The notes below the pieces were generated by a model. It saw nothing but the letters and a program-made list of their open reading frames with translations. It searched no databases and was not told where the DNA came from. DNA of 64,000 nt from Strigops habroptila (Eukaryota > Chordata > Aves > Psittaciformes > Psittacidae), in the NCBI RefSeq assembly GCF_004027225.2, contig NC_044284.2, forward strand, positions 43,138,420-43,202,419, read 5' to 3'. Of this stretch, positions 54,447-64,000 are shown one piece after another (position 1 is the stretch's first letter; the number at the start of each line of letters is the position of its first letter). The position numbers were made by a program, and so were the translations under genes.

Positions 54447-57400
54447 ATGGACCTGCTGCCCCGCAGCCCCGGGGAGTTCGGCTCCGCCCGGTACTGGGAG
54501 CGGTTCTTCCGGCAGCGCGGGCAGCGCCCCTTCGAGTGGTACGGGGCCTTCCCGGAGCTCTGCCCCGTCCTGCGCAAGTATGTCCGGCCACGCGATAAGG
54601 TGAGCCCCGTCCTGTACCCACCTCCGTGTGCCCGGGCCGAGCCTTCCATGAGCCGGGCACCTCCTGCGCGGCGAGTTCTGCGCCGCGGTGGCCCGGCTTA
54701 AACTGCTTTGGCATGGGGAGCTCAGGGGGTTAAAACACCCAGATGGTCCCCAGCCGAGATACAGCAGATACGTCGGGTTTGTGCCTGTGTGACTTTTCTG
54801 TGTGGAAATCACAATCACAGAATTGTTAGGGCTGGAAATGTTATCTTAGCGCCCCAGAGAACGGGTTTGCAGGTGGGGTTCTCACAGAGGGCTCGTGGCC
54901 GTGGCTGATATTTGCTTGTAAAATGCTTTGGGGCACATTTCCAGGGCGTTCTCACCATCACGCTGCTCTTGTGCTGCTCCCCAGGTTCTGGTGGTGGGCT
55001 GCGGGAACTCGGAGCTGAGCGAGCAGATGTACGATGTGGGGATGTGCGAAGACATTGTGAACATCGACATCAATGACACAGTGATCCATCAAATGCAAGA
55101 GCGGAGCAGGAGCAAGAGGCCGAAGATGAGCTACCTATTGATGGATGTGCTTCAGATGGACTTCCCTGCTGCTCACTTTCAGGTGGTCCTGGATAAAGGC
55201 ACACTGGATGCCATCCTCACCGATGAAGAGGAGGCCACCCTAGACAAGGTGCACAAGATGTTTGGTGAGATCAGCCGGGTCTTGCAGGTAGGAGGGCGCT
55301 ACCTCTGTGTTTCCTTGGCTCAAGCCCATGTGCTGAAGAAAGCAGTGGAATACTTCTTCCAGGAAGGCTGGGTCGTGCGTGTCCATCAGGTGGCTGGCAG
55401 CGGGGACAAGCAGCAGTTTGTCCTACCAGTCTTCATCTACGTCATGACAAAGTTCAGGAAGATCACTGGCTCGGCACCACAGATCCTGGAGATCTGCCCT
55501 GAGGAGCAGGACAAGCCGATGCGGGTGGAGAGTGTGGAGCGGCTGGTGGCAGCAGTGAAGGACAGGCAGCATTACGCCCTGCTCTGCAGCCAGCTGAGCA
55601 AAACCCCTTGTGGGGAGCAGGTTTCCTTGGATCTGTGTGACAAAGAGAGCGGGAGGCCTCGCTACACGCTGCATGTGGTTGACAGCGCCTCAGTGAAACC
55701 TTCCCGGGACAATTGCTTCGCCATCTTCATCAGTGAGTACACCCTCTCCTGCCTACAATGAGGTGGTGCTCTGGCCAGGAGCTGCAAAATGGCCAGTGAT
55801 CCTGGCCCTGCTGAAACTGGGTCTGGAGAATGAAATAACGTGCCTGTGCCGGGTTCGGTTGATGTTTAGTCCTGGCTTTGTGGTGGCACATGTGTTTGCC
55901 TGGGTGCAAGGAGAGATCTGGCGTAGAGCTTCCTGGCTGAGTAGATGCCCATCTGGCAGCAGAGGGATGCTGCCTGCCCTGCCTCCAGGGTGGTGATTCC
56001 TGTCTTGATCCTGGTGACAGCCACCGTAGCACATCGCTGCATAAATCCATAGCACAGCAGATGCAGACAAAAAAGCCTCTTTGGTCTGTGTGGGCATCCT
56101 GACTTGCCAGGGCCGGGCTGCCTGGGGCTGTGCTTTGCTTCTGCACTTGCACCTCCTGGAGGCATGTCACGTTCTGCCAGCAGCACTCTCCTCCCCATGC
56201 GCCTGCAAAGCTGGGGTGAGCACAGCCTGGAGACAGGTCGTGAGGCTGTTGGACACCCCCTTCTTAAAAGACATAGCTTTTCCAGCCTCCTGCATGAGCC
56301 TGCCCAAAATGGGGAAGGTCCCTGCTCTCTTAACGGCTGCAGAGCACAGCTCTAGGCATGCAGCATTACGTCCTTGTGATGTCTTGCCGTTCCCTGTGGC
56401 TCCTCTCTTGGAGGCTGGGGTGGTAACTGCAGGACTGGCACAGGCTGATGGCAGCCCCTTTTGCAGTCCCACAGGGCAGAGAAACGGAGTGGCTCTTTGG
56501 GACAGAGGAAGGGCGGAGGCAGCTGGCCACCAACGCGGGCTTTGGGCGCCTCGTTACGGTGGCCCTGCACAGGGAGCAGCACTACGAGGGCATGGCCAGC
56601 ATCCAGTCGGAGCTATCGGGGAAGGTGATGGAGCTGGCCCCGCCAAGCCTCCCTGCCCGGCAGCAGGTGAGCCCCACCGCCCGGCCCCCCTCACTTGGTT
56701 TCCCCAAAACTGGGGACAGGTTGGCTCTTTGCGAGCGGCACATCCCTCTTTTCCAAGGGAGACCAAGCTGGAGTGCATGAGCTGGCTGCCTTGGTGGGGA
56801 GGAGACTGGCCTCAGGTGTAGCTCCTCTCGGTTTTCCCTCCAGCTGGATGCCTTTGCTTGGAGGCAGGATTTTGAGGTGCCTGCATGGCAGGATTCAGTA
56901 TGAAGTCCTTGCTCTCCAAAAACCAACATATCAAGAAAACCAGGCATCCTGAAACCCTGAGAGCACCTGGCCCCTTCTTAATCCTGGCTTTAACTTCTCC
57001 TGTCTCTTCTGTCTCCTCCTTCCTGCCCCAACTCCTCAAACCTGAGCTCTTGCAGTGTTTGCTTTTTGCAAACAAAAAGTGTTGTAGTCTTGGAGTGTTT
57101 GCTCCCTGTATCCCAGTGTGTGTATGGGAGGAAAGCTGGTGTCCCCAGCTGCCCTGTGGATGCCTACAGCAATTCCCATTGCTGCTACACTGTGTCTGCT
57201 TAATCCCTGCTCTTTAAGACACCAGCAATGCCACGGTCTGTTCCTGTAGCCTTTCCTCACTCTAGTCCCTTGTTCTTCCTGCAGGTGCCCTTTTTGTCTG
57301 TGGGAGGGGACATTGGGGTGCGGACAGTGCAGCACCGTGACACCAGCCCCCTGAGCGGGGAGTATGTTGTGGAGGATGTGAAGGGGGATGGCGCTTGCTA

Positions 57401-59507
57401 CTTCCGTCGCCTCATCTTCCTCCGCAACAGGAACGTGGTCCAGTCGGAGGCTCGGCTCCTGGCCCCCGCCCCTCTCCCAGGTATGTGGGGCAGGTGGGAA
57501 GGGGTAGGGGCCAAAGGTGACTTTTTGGGGTGGCAGAGAGTGAGATTGATACAGGAGAAAGAGAAAAGTCCCTCTTGAGACATGTCTGCCTTGTCCTGGA
57601 TCAGCCTGGGGAGCGCTTTTACACTCTGCTGCTTGCTTTGTGGGTGAGACAGGGGTTGGGGGTGGCTACCGCTGTCTCCCATCATGACTTACCAGCTGAT
57701 GCCTCCTGTCATTCAGGCCAGAAGAAACGGAGGAAGGACAAGAAGAAACCCAGCCCTGCTGAGCTGCTTGGAGCCATTGACAAGAGCTACCTGTGCTGCG
57801 AGCACCACAAAGCCATGATTGCAGGGCTCTGTCTGCTGGGGGGCCCTGACCCCCTTCCAGGTGACAAGGCTGTGCCAGGGGCAGGCATGCATATGTCCCC
57901 ATGCCCCAGCTCCTTATGGAAAGGCTTTCCTGGCCAAAGTGCCCCATGCACCCTTCCCAAAGTGGTTTGGGGTGGGCAGGTGGGAGGAGCAGTGGGAGCG
58001 TGGCCATCCTGATGGCTTACTGGGCACTCTCCATTGGCAGGAGCCCTGCTGGCGGTGCTGGTGGTGGGGCTTGGAGGGGGCAGCCTGCCCCTCTTCATCC
58101 ATGACTACTTCTCGCAGGCCCATGTGGCCGTGGTGGAGATCGACCCCTCCATGCTGGAGGTGGCCACACATTGGTTTGGCTTCTCCCAGGGTGACCGGAT
58201 GCAGGTGCATGTCTCCGATGGCCTGGACTATGTGGCCAAGCTGGCGGCTGAAGGTACTGTATCACAGTGCATCCCACATGCCCCATCATGTCTGATGGGT
58301 GACATGCTGGGGACTGGAGCTGTTTTCACCCTCTGCTTCCCATCCCTGCCCATCTCCTGCTATGTGCCATGAGCTCCAGCCTCACCAGGTCTCTGCAGTT
58401 CATGTGTGCAGGGGACTTCGATTTGCTGCCTGCCCCAGCATTGAGGGCTGCTGCCTTGGGTTTCATTTCGAAAGCAAAACTCCAAGGGAGAGAAGTGGCC
58501 ATAACATGGCAGAAGGGGTGTCCTGACCAACCCCATTCATTGCCTCGCCAACATGCGTGGCTTATCTCTGTCCTATGCGCTAACAAGTCTCTGCACTCCC
58601 TCCCGCAGCCCCAGCCCAGTATGATGCCATCATGTTCGATGTGGACAGCAAAGACATCACGGTGGGAATGAGCTGCCCACCCCCAGCCTTTGTGGAAAAA
58701 CACTTTCTGCAGAAGGTTAAAACCATCCTCAAGCCAGAAGGTAAGAGGGGAGATCTGGCCATGTCCCTACAGCCAGGCTGCCCAGTGCTGTGTGGAGTTT
58801 GAGTAATGGGATTGTGCCACCATTTCTCATCCTGGAGAATAGTGGCTGCGTCCAGGATTGCTGCATGGCATCCCCCGCTCCTGGCAGGTTCTGGATCCGG
58901 GTGTTTCAGTGGGTGTTGTGACAGAAGAGAGCAGGGTGGTGCTGCTGGGTCAGGCAGGCTGAGACATCCTGGAGGGCCAGGAAAGGTTGAGGGAAGGCGG
59001 ATGGTGCAGGCGGTACCTGGGAACAGATCCTGTGGCCACCCACAACCTGTGTGGCAGCAAGGACAGGAAGCTGAGCCAAGGGCACTCCGGGAATGGCAGT
59101 ACTCCTTGTGCTGCCATGGGGGAGATGTCTGCAGCAGACTGGCATCAATTCAGCTGCATTCCCACAGGGAGGTGGGGAACAGGGCAGTGTGCACAGGCTG
59201 GTCTGAACTCCCATCCTCTCGCCCTGCTGCAGGAGTCTTTGTGCTCAACTTGGTGTGCCGCGATGCCTGGCTGAAGGAGTCAGTTCTGGCCGCCCTCAGG
59301 GAGGTCTTCCCAGTGCTCTACGTGCGGCGCATTGAAGGGGAGGTCAACGAGATCCTGTTCTGCCAGCTCAGCCCTGAGTGCCAGCGGGACCCCACAGAGC
59401 TGGGTGCACGTGCCCAGGTGCTGGAGGGGGCCCTGCGGCAGCCTGGGCGCCACTGGGACAGCTCGTACGTGCTGGCGGACATGCTGCAGGCTGTCAAGAT
59501 ACTCTGA
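54447..59507 (+). CDS. METTL13: METTL13 / EEF1AKNMT, dual eEF1A methyltransferase (686 aa)
   Basis: METTL13 trimethylates the N-terminal glycine of eEF1A and dimethylates its Lys55, tuning translation. Exons are 54447-54599, 54985-55732, 56467-56666, 57285-57480, 57717-57860, 58041-58253, 58609-58740 and 59233-59507 (TGA). Phases fit: 2,061 nt, 686 aa against 699 in human. There are two seven-beta-strand methyltransferase domains. The N-terminal one (Lys55 activity in the family) has the SAM loop [10 protein letters not shown] at 52-61, IVNIDI, and the post-motif DKGTLDA at 121-127. The C-terminal one (N-terminus activity) has [10 protein letters not shown] at 486-495, VVEIDPSM and [13 protein letters not shown] lysine-rich linker ([15 protein letters not shown]) precedes [16 protein letters not shown]. 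It ends MLQAVKIL, like the human TVKIV. All catalytic landmarks are present. Confidence 0.97.
54806..54862 (-). repeat. CR1 LINE 3'-end scrap in METTL13 intron 1
   Basis: The plus strand reads AATCACAGAATTGTTAGGG and then CTGGAAATGTTATCTTAGCG, the reverse complement of a CR1 3' end. It is short and diverged. Confidence 0.65.
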
Positions 59508-59970
59508 GAGGGGCCGTGATGCCACTTGGATGAGAGAGATATCCTCACATGGGTGCTGTGGCCCCACAGCAAAGGGGTACCCGTGTCTGGAACTGCTGCC
59601 CCCAGGGCCTGGTGCTGGCCTAGGTCTGCCTGAAGGATGGGACTGGCATGGGGAGGCGCTCCCTGGGAAGGGGTCCAGGACCATGGAAGGCTGTGCGGCC
59701 CAAGGGGTGGTGGTGGGGTGGTGAGGAGAGGAACGTGCTGCAGGACTATGGGTTTGGGTCTATCCCTATTGCTTTTCCATTGTGGGAAAAATGTTTCTCT
59801 GACTGTCCCCTTCACTTCCAGCACAGCTCCCTCCCTCTGATGCTGCCTTGCCTCATCTCCAGCATCCCTGGTCACTGGTGTTTGTTGAGAGCCCCAGCCC
59901 TGTCCTAAGCCTGGTTAATGTGTGTGAGTGCGCTGGGAATGGTGAAAATAAAGTGCTCAGGGCTGCTCCG
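59508..59970 (+). other. METTL13: METTL13 3' UTR
   Basis: The 3' UTR runs from the TGA at 59,505-59,507 to just after AATAAA at 59,947-59,952. It is GC-rich and about 460 nt long; no other signal competes. Confidence 0.85.
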
Positions 59971-60756
59971 AGGCCCGCAGTGCTTTGCTATTTCCGGAGT
60001 GCCCAGCACCCCTGAGAAGGTACAGTCACCTGCACTGCTCAAGGGCACATTATGGGGGCAGCCAGCTGCCCACTGTACCCCACTGCCCCTTCCCCACTTG
60101 TCTTCCCCAAACTGGACCCTGCTGTGTGCCTGCCCCTCTTCTGAATCTCTTCAGCCATTGCTCCTGTGAACTGTAACCCCTTAGGTTTCCAACCCTTCTT
60201 CACACCCCTGGGCCAGCAGGGACCCAGCCCTGTGTTTGGGCCACTGGGCACACCAAACTGCTTGGCCAGCTGGTGCAGGTCAGCCTTCTCACAGGATGAA
60301 AAGGATGTTCATTGCTGTCCCCTGTCCTGGTTTCAGCATCCCATTTCTGCCCAGGTGGCTTATTTTATCTTTCCCCAGGGTTTCAAAGCCTGGTCCTTCA
60401 CTGTGAGGTTTTAGCTGAACAGCTGACCCATGCCTCCTGGCTGGTTACAGAGCAGCTGATGCTGGTGCTCCTGTGTTCATCAGAAGCCATTTGGGAGGGG
60501 GCTCTTCTTTCTCTCTTGCAACAGCAGGTACCGAAATGGGTCAGATGTGGTACCAAAGTGAGTGGCTTGCAGACAGCGAGGTGACAACCTGCTCAGGCAC
60601 CGTGAAGCTTTGACACTGACCCGATACCCTCACCCCACATTCTCTTCTGCCTCTGGTACCTGAGCAAGAGCATCTTTCAGACAGCTGCTCCCCAAAGCAA
60701 ACCCTTCCCAGCCACCTCTCCACATTGCAGGCTGGTAACAACACACCAGAAGCAGC

Positions 60757-60945
60757 TCAGGGAGGGATCTGACCTAGCTGTTGCCACAGAGGCAAAAGCA
60801 GCCTCATCTCAGCATCACTGACAGAACCATCTGACCAGCTTTGCAGCTCGTGCACCGTGTCCCACTGGGGTGTTGGTGAGCTGCTGCTCATCAGCTTCTC
60901 CTTCCTCAGCAGGAACCAGCTCTCCTTCACCTGCAGAAAATCCTC
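60757..60945 (-). CDS. Unrecognised minus-strand candidate (terminal) exon
   Basis: I do not recognise the product. On the minus strand, an acceptor (TTCCAAACCCAG) is followed at 60,945 by 62 codons and a TGA at 60,759-60,757. The reading starts EDFLQVKESWFLLRKEKLMS and includes WDTVHELQSWSDGSVSDAEM, with strongly biological codon choice (many G/C third positions). It looks helical and charged, compatible with a coiled-coil protein. A possible internal donor at 60,774/60,773 (GTCAGA) is weak. No poly(A) signal was seen just downstream. It may be the end of an unannotated gene antisense to the METTL13-DNM3 spacer, or a decayed exon. Confidence 0.3.
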   Translation of the reverse strand, partial: EDFLQVKESWFLLRKEKLMSSSSPTPQWDTVHELQSWSDGSVSDAEMRLLLPLWQQLGQIPP

Positions 60946-63392
60946 CTGGGTTTGGAAAACCAAATGAGAGGGTGCATGAGCCTGAGGGTTTGCAGTTCCC
61001 CAAGGCGCTCCAATGGCTCTCACCCCCTGAACTGGTGGGGATTATGGCCACCATGTCAATGCAGGAGGTGGGGTGGTTTGTGCCCAGGAGGCGCTATATC
61101 GGCCATACTGACAGTGAGCACATCCTTCCGATCAGTGACTGTGGTGGCTATATTTTGTTTTGCCACCAGATTCTGCTTTGGAGACTGCTCTGTTCAGATC
61201 ATTTCTCCAATGCTACCTGCCTTCACACAGAGGGGCAAATTGGTGCCCTACTTCTCCCTTGGCTGGCCCACTTCTATGCAGAGGGAGCAGATGCTTTTTT
61301 AAATAAGTGCTTTTGATGGTTCCCAGACTGTGGAGAGCATGGCTGGCCTGCTCCCTGCTTCAGATAAAGGATGGCAGTGTGGGCACGTGCCCTCTGTATG
61401 TTGCTTCATCACCCAGTCACTCCTCTCATTGTAGTGTGTTCAGGGCAGCACGTGGGTGCTGGGTAATGGGAGAGACAAGGCTGGAGCTCAAGCTGGGTGG
61501 AAGTCTGCTTGCCCCCAAGCAGTTACTTTTAAAGCTCATCTGCAATAAGCACACTTCTGAAAGTTACCTATTATCTATCCAACTTAGCAATGGCAAATTT
61601 CTCAACTGAATCAGTAGTGTTGCATTTAGTCTATTTTTAACTTAGTTTTTAATTCTCAACATAATTCCAATAACATAGGTTTGTGTATGTGCCCTTTATT
61701 TTACCGAAACCATCTCCTTTCCTCCCCAGGAGCTCATACAAAGGCTGCGTTCATCCCTCCCTTGTCCAGTCCTGCCTTTCTGTTGTGCTTCCTAATTGCT
61801 GCATAAGGCCACATCCTGGTGGGAAAACAAAAGCCATCTATTAGAAACAACGAAAGGATGAAATCTCAGTTCACTGCAGCTGTCCTTGCAGCTACTGACA
61901 GCCCTACAAGTTTGGTCTGGAAATACATTTCAGCTGGAAAATTGGCAAATTCATGAGTGGTGCAAATACCTGAAATCCTTCTCTGCAGGTGAAATGCTCC
62001 GAGGCTAGAGTAATTGATGTATAGTAAATATTTCTCTATTGGCAGCCAAAACATGCAGCTAGTGTATATGTTTGGCAACTGTGTCTCTGTTGAGTGTTTT
62101 GGCATTATACTCATGTTTACATCCCTCTCTCCTCACTTCCTTCCTTTGCAGCGGAGGCATGCTGTAAGCGACGGGATGGAAACAAGCTCTGCTGTCACTT
62201 AGCAACCTCCGCTGGCTTTGAGATGTAGACTTTTTTCGTTCCTGGATTTCCCAGCACGAAAAGAGATGGTCACGTACCTCATTGCATAGCTAAGGCTTAT
62301 GGCTGTAGCCAGCTAGGGATGCTTTGGTCTGGTCCAGCCTGAATCCCTCTTGGAGCATCACATCCGTGTCCCATTGCTGCTCCAGTGAGCAAGGCACTGG
62401 GAGTTAATGGGTCAGCCCTGTGTTTTGTCATCTTGGGTGTAGGGATGCAGCTGGTTGTGCCCAGCCATGAAGGCGCTTTAATCTTTTAGGGTGACTCTGT
62501 GGCCAGGCAGCTGGCAAGATAGACTCCATGAGGCAGGCATTAGTGGGGTGCTACACATACAGACTGTATGGTATAACTCCTCAGGTGTCACAGCCCAGAT
62601 CTCTCTCTGCAAAAGGACTGGAAGTGGCTGGACTCTCAGGAAGATGGTGGATGCGGATGGGGACATACTGGCACTGGCTGAAAATACTTCAAGCAGTTGG
62701 GAGAGATTTTGCGATTATAAAAGGTGTAGGGACTGAGCACTGAGGCTCATCCCCTTCGGCTGGGAAGAGCTTTTCTGGGGTGAGCCTGGCCAGGGATGCT
62801 GCTGCTGCCTGGTCATGGCAGGGTCACAGCACAGCAAGGGCTGCAACAGCCACATCCCAGAGGATGGAAGCATCTGGGAAATGTTTTGTGCATGAAATGT
62901 TCCCTTGGGGAAGCACTTGGCTTGCCTGTCTTTGTGACCAAAGAAGCAGGCATGCTGCCAGGCTGCAGCAAGGGAGTACAGCTCTCTCCTGGGGTACCCA
63001 GGGCTGCAGGGAAACATCTCTGCAGGCTGCAATGCAGCACAGTGGCTGTTTTCTGCCCTGCAACTGGATGCACCCAACTAAAGGATGCAGCTGAAGGTCA
63101 GAGGCCAGGGAAGAGGCCACCATGCCAGATAGAATAGGGATTGGGGTGTCACAGTCCTGTGATCTGAGAGCCAGCAGTGCCACAGGCTGCAGGGGAGAGG
63201 CAGAAGGAGCCTCCTCTTTACAGGGGGAAATGCTGCAGCCATTCTGGCTTTGTGTCTTTTGCAGCTTCAAGGTCTGAGCTCTCCTGGTATGCAGGCATTA
63301 TGCAGACTGGGAACTTCATGCCAGCACCACAGAGCCAGGTGCTGCTGAGACCCTGGGAGCTCCCCTGTGCATAGGGAGCTCCTTGACCACAC

Positions 63393-63452
63393 CTTCTCCT
63401 GCTTTGCACCCATCAGCTGCCTGAAAAGCTCTGCAAGACTCTGGATCTGTCT
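63393..63452 (-). CDS. Possible 20-codon minus-strand internal exon
   Basis: A good acceptor (CCTTCTTGCTTCAG) is followed by a 60-nt phase-0 block reading RQIQSLAELFRQLMGAKQEK, ending at a GAAG|GTGTGG donor. The product would be an amphipathic helix. It lies 2.4 kb upstream, on the same strand, of the candidate exon at 60,757-60,945, so the two may belong to one gene. Alone it is weak. Confidence 0.18.
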
Positions 63453-64000
63453 CTGAAGCAAGAAGGAGGTGAGGAAGGTCCCTGGGGAGAAGATTAATGT
63501 GTGAAGGAGCCTGCCTCTTCTAAATACTTCCTGGGGGGAGGATGCAGCCTCATCTGTGTTCTGCTTCCCCTGGGGTCCTGCCTGCTCTCCTGGCAGGGGA
63601 GCATGCCTGGCTTTTCACTGCAGGCATCTGCAAATCTCCACTTTGGTAGTTTATATATAACCTATTTTTCATGAGAGGAATTGCACTGGTTTGTGTTTAT
63701 AAAGCAGCCTGGGGATCTGATCCAAATGTCCTCAGTTTTAACATCACACTGCCTGGTTAGGAAGAAGTGTCTGCGGGTATAAGTTTGTGGGCTCAGATGC
63801 TACAGCTGCACCCTGAAGCCAGACTATTTTTGCCATATATTTTTTGGGAAATCAGGACAGGACAAACTTGCTGTCTGTAGGCTTGGTCTGAATTGCACTG
63901 GATGCTTTGGCAGGGCTGAGGGTCCCTGGCAAGCTGTGCAGGAGCTGGTGACATCTGGAAGTGAACAGACCGCACTGATAGAGGCAGTGGTGCTGGTGGG

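Larger units (their letters stand above)
59970..64000. other. Spacer 3' of METTL13; no recognised gene
   Basis: In human the next gene is DNM3, but no DNM3 first exon is present here, so it must start beyond the window if synteny holds. Two minus-strand segments (60,757-60,945 and 63,393-63,452) look exonic and are listed separately. Otherwise the interval holds short frames and AT-rich stretches around 61,550-62,150. Confidence 0.6.

Noticed and set aside
60324-60340. A 16-bp match to the start of the ERV LTR (CTGTCCTGGTTTCAGC)
   Set aside because: Similarity stops at once on the right; about one such match is expected by chance between two places in 64 kb.
62135-62172. A strong plus-strand acceptor (CTTCCTTTGCAG) followed 12 nt later by a GTAAGC donor
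   Set aside because: It would give a 12-nt microexon with no neighbouring exons recognised; not enough to call.

Overview
This is a vertebrate window, almost certainly from a bird. Genes have short introns with GT/AG borders and CpG-rich promoters. There are CR1-type LINE scraps and one avian ERV-L-like fossil. Five recognisable protein-coding genes match, from remembered human proteins, the 1q24.3 neighbourhood PRRC2C, MYOC, VAMP4 and METTL13, with ITPA added between VAMP4 and METTL13. Exon borders were assigned by hand: reading phase closes at every junction, and each recognised CDS totals a whole number of codons.

Layout. 1-24,220: the 3' part of PRRC2C (+), 13 coding exons from 1,712 to 22,590 (719 codons plus stop), then a 1.6-kb 3' UTR with five AATAAA signals. 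24,220-31,370: a spacer holding one broken ERV-L-like element (27,389-30,149) and some unrecognised minus-strand stretches that read like coding exons, the best being 26,814-27,131. 31,370-33,900: MYOC (-), three exons, 467 aa. 33,900-46,203 and beyond: VAMP4 (+), head-to-head with MYOC, 141 aa, with an exact tandem duplication in intron 2. 50,133-54,067: ITPA (+), eight exons, 201 aa. 54,447-59,507: METTL13/EEF1AKNMT (+), eight exons, 686 aa. 59,970-64,000: no recognised gene, but two minus-strand segments look exonic.

The five genes are not a pathway. PRRC2C is an RNA-granule and translation-associated protein. MYOC is a secreted olfactomedin glycoprotein. VAMP4 is the trans-Golgi/endosome R-SNARE. 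ITPA cleans the nucleotide pool. METTL13 methylates eEF1A. Three CpG-rich promoter zones (about 33,900-35,170, 49,850-50,600 and 54,100-54,720) serve VAMP4, ITPA and METTL13. MYOC instead has a TATA box, as a tissue-restricted gene would.

The points most worth a second look are the position of ITPA, the orientation of VAMP4 relative to human, the unrecognised minus-strand exon candidates (one nested in a PRRC2C intron), and the 112-bp perfect repeat. I found no convincing undescribed multi-gene system.
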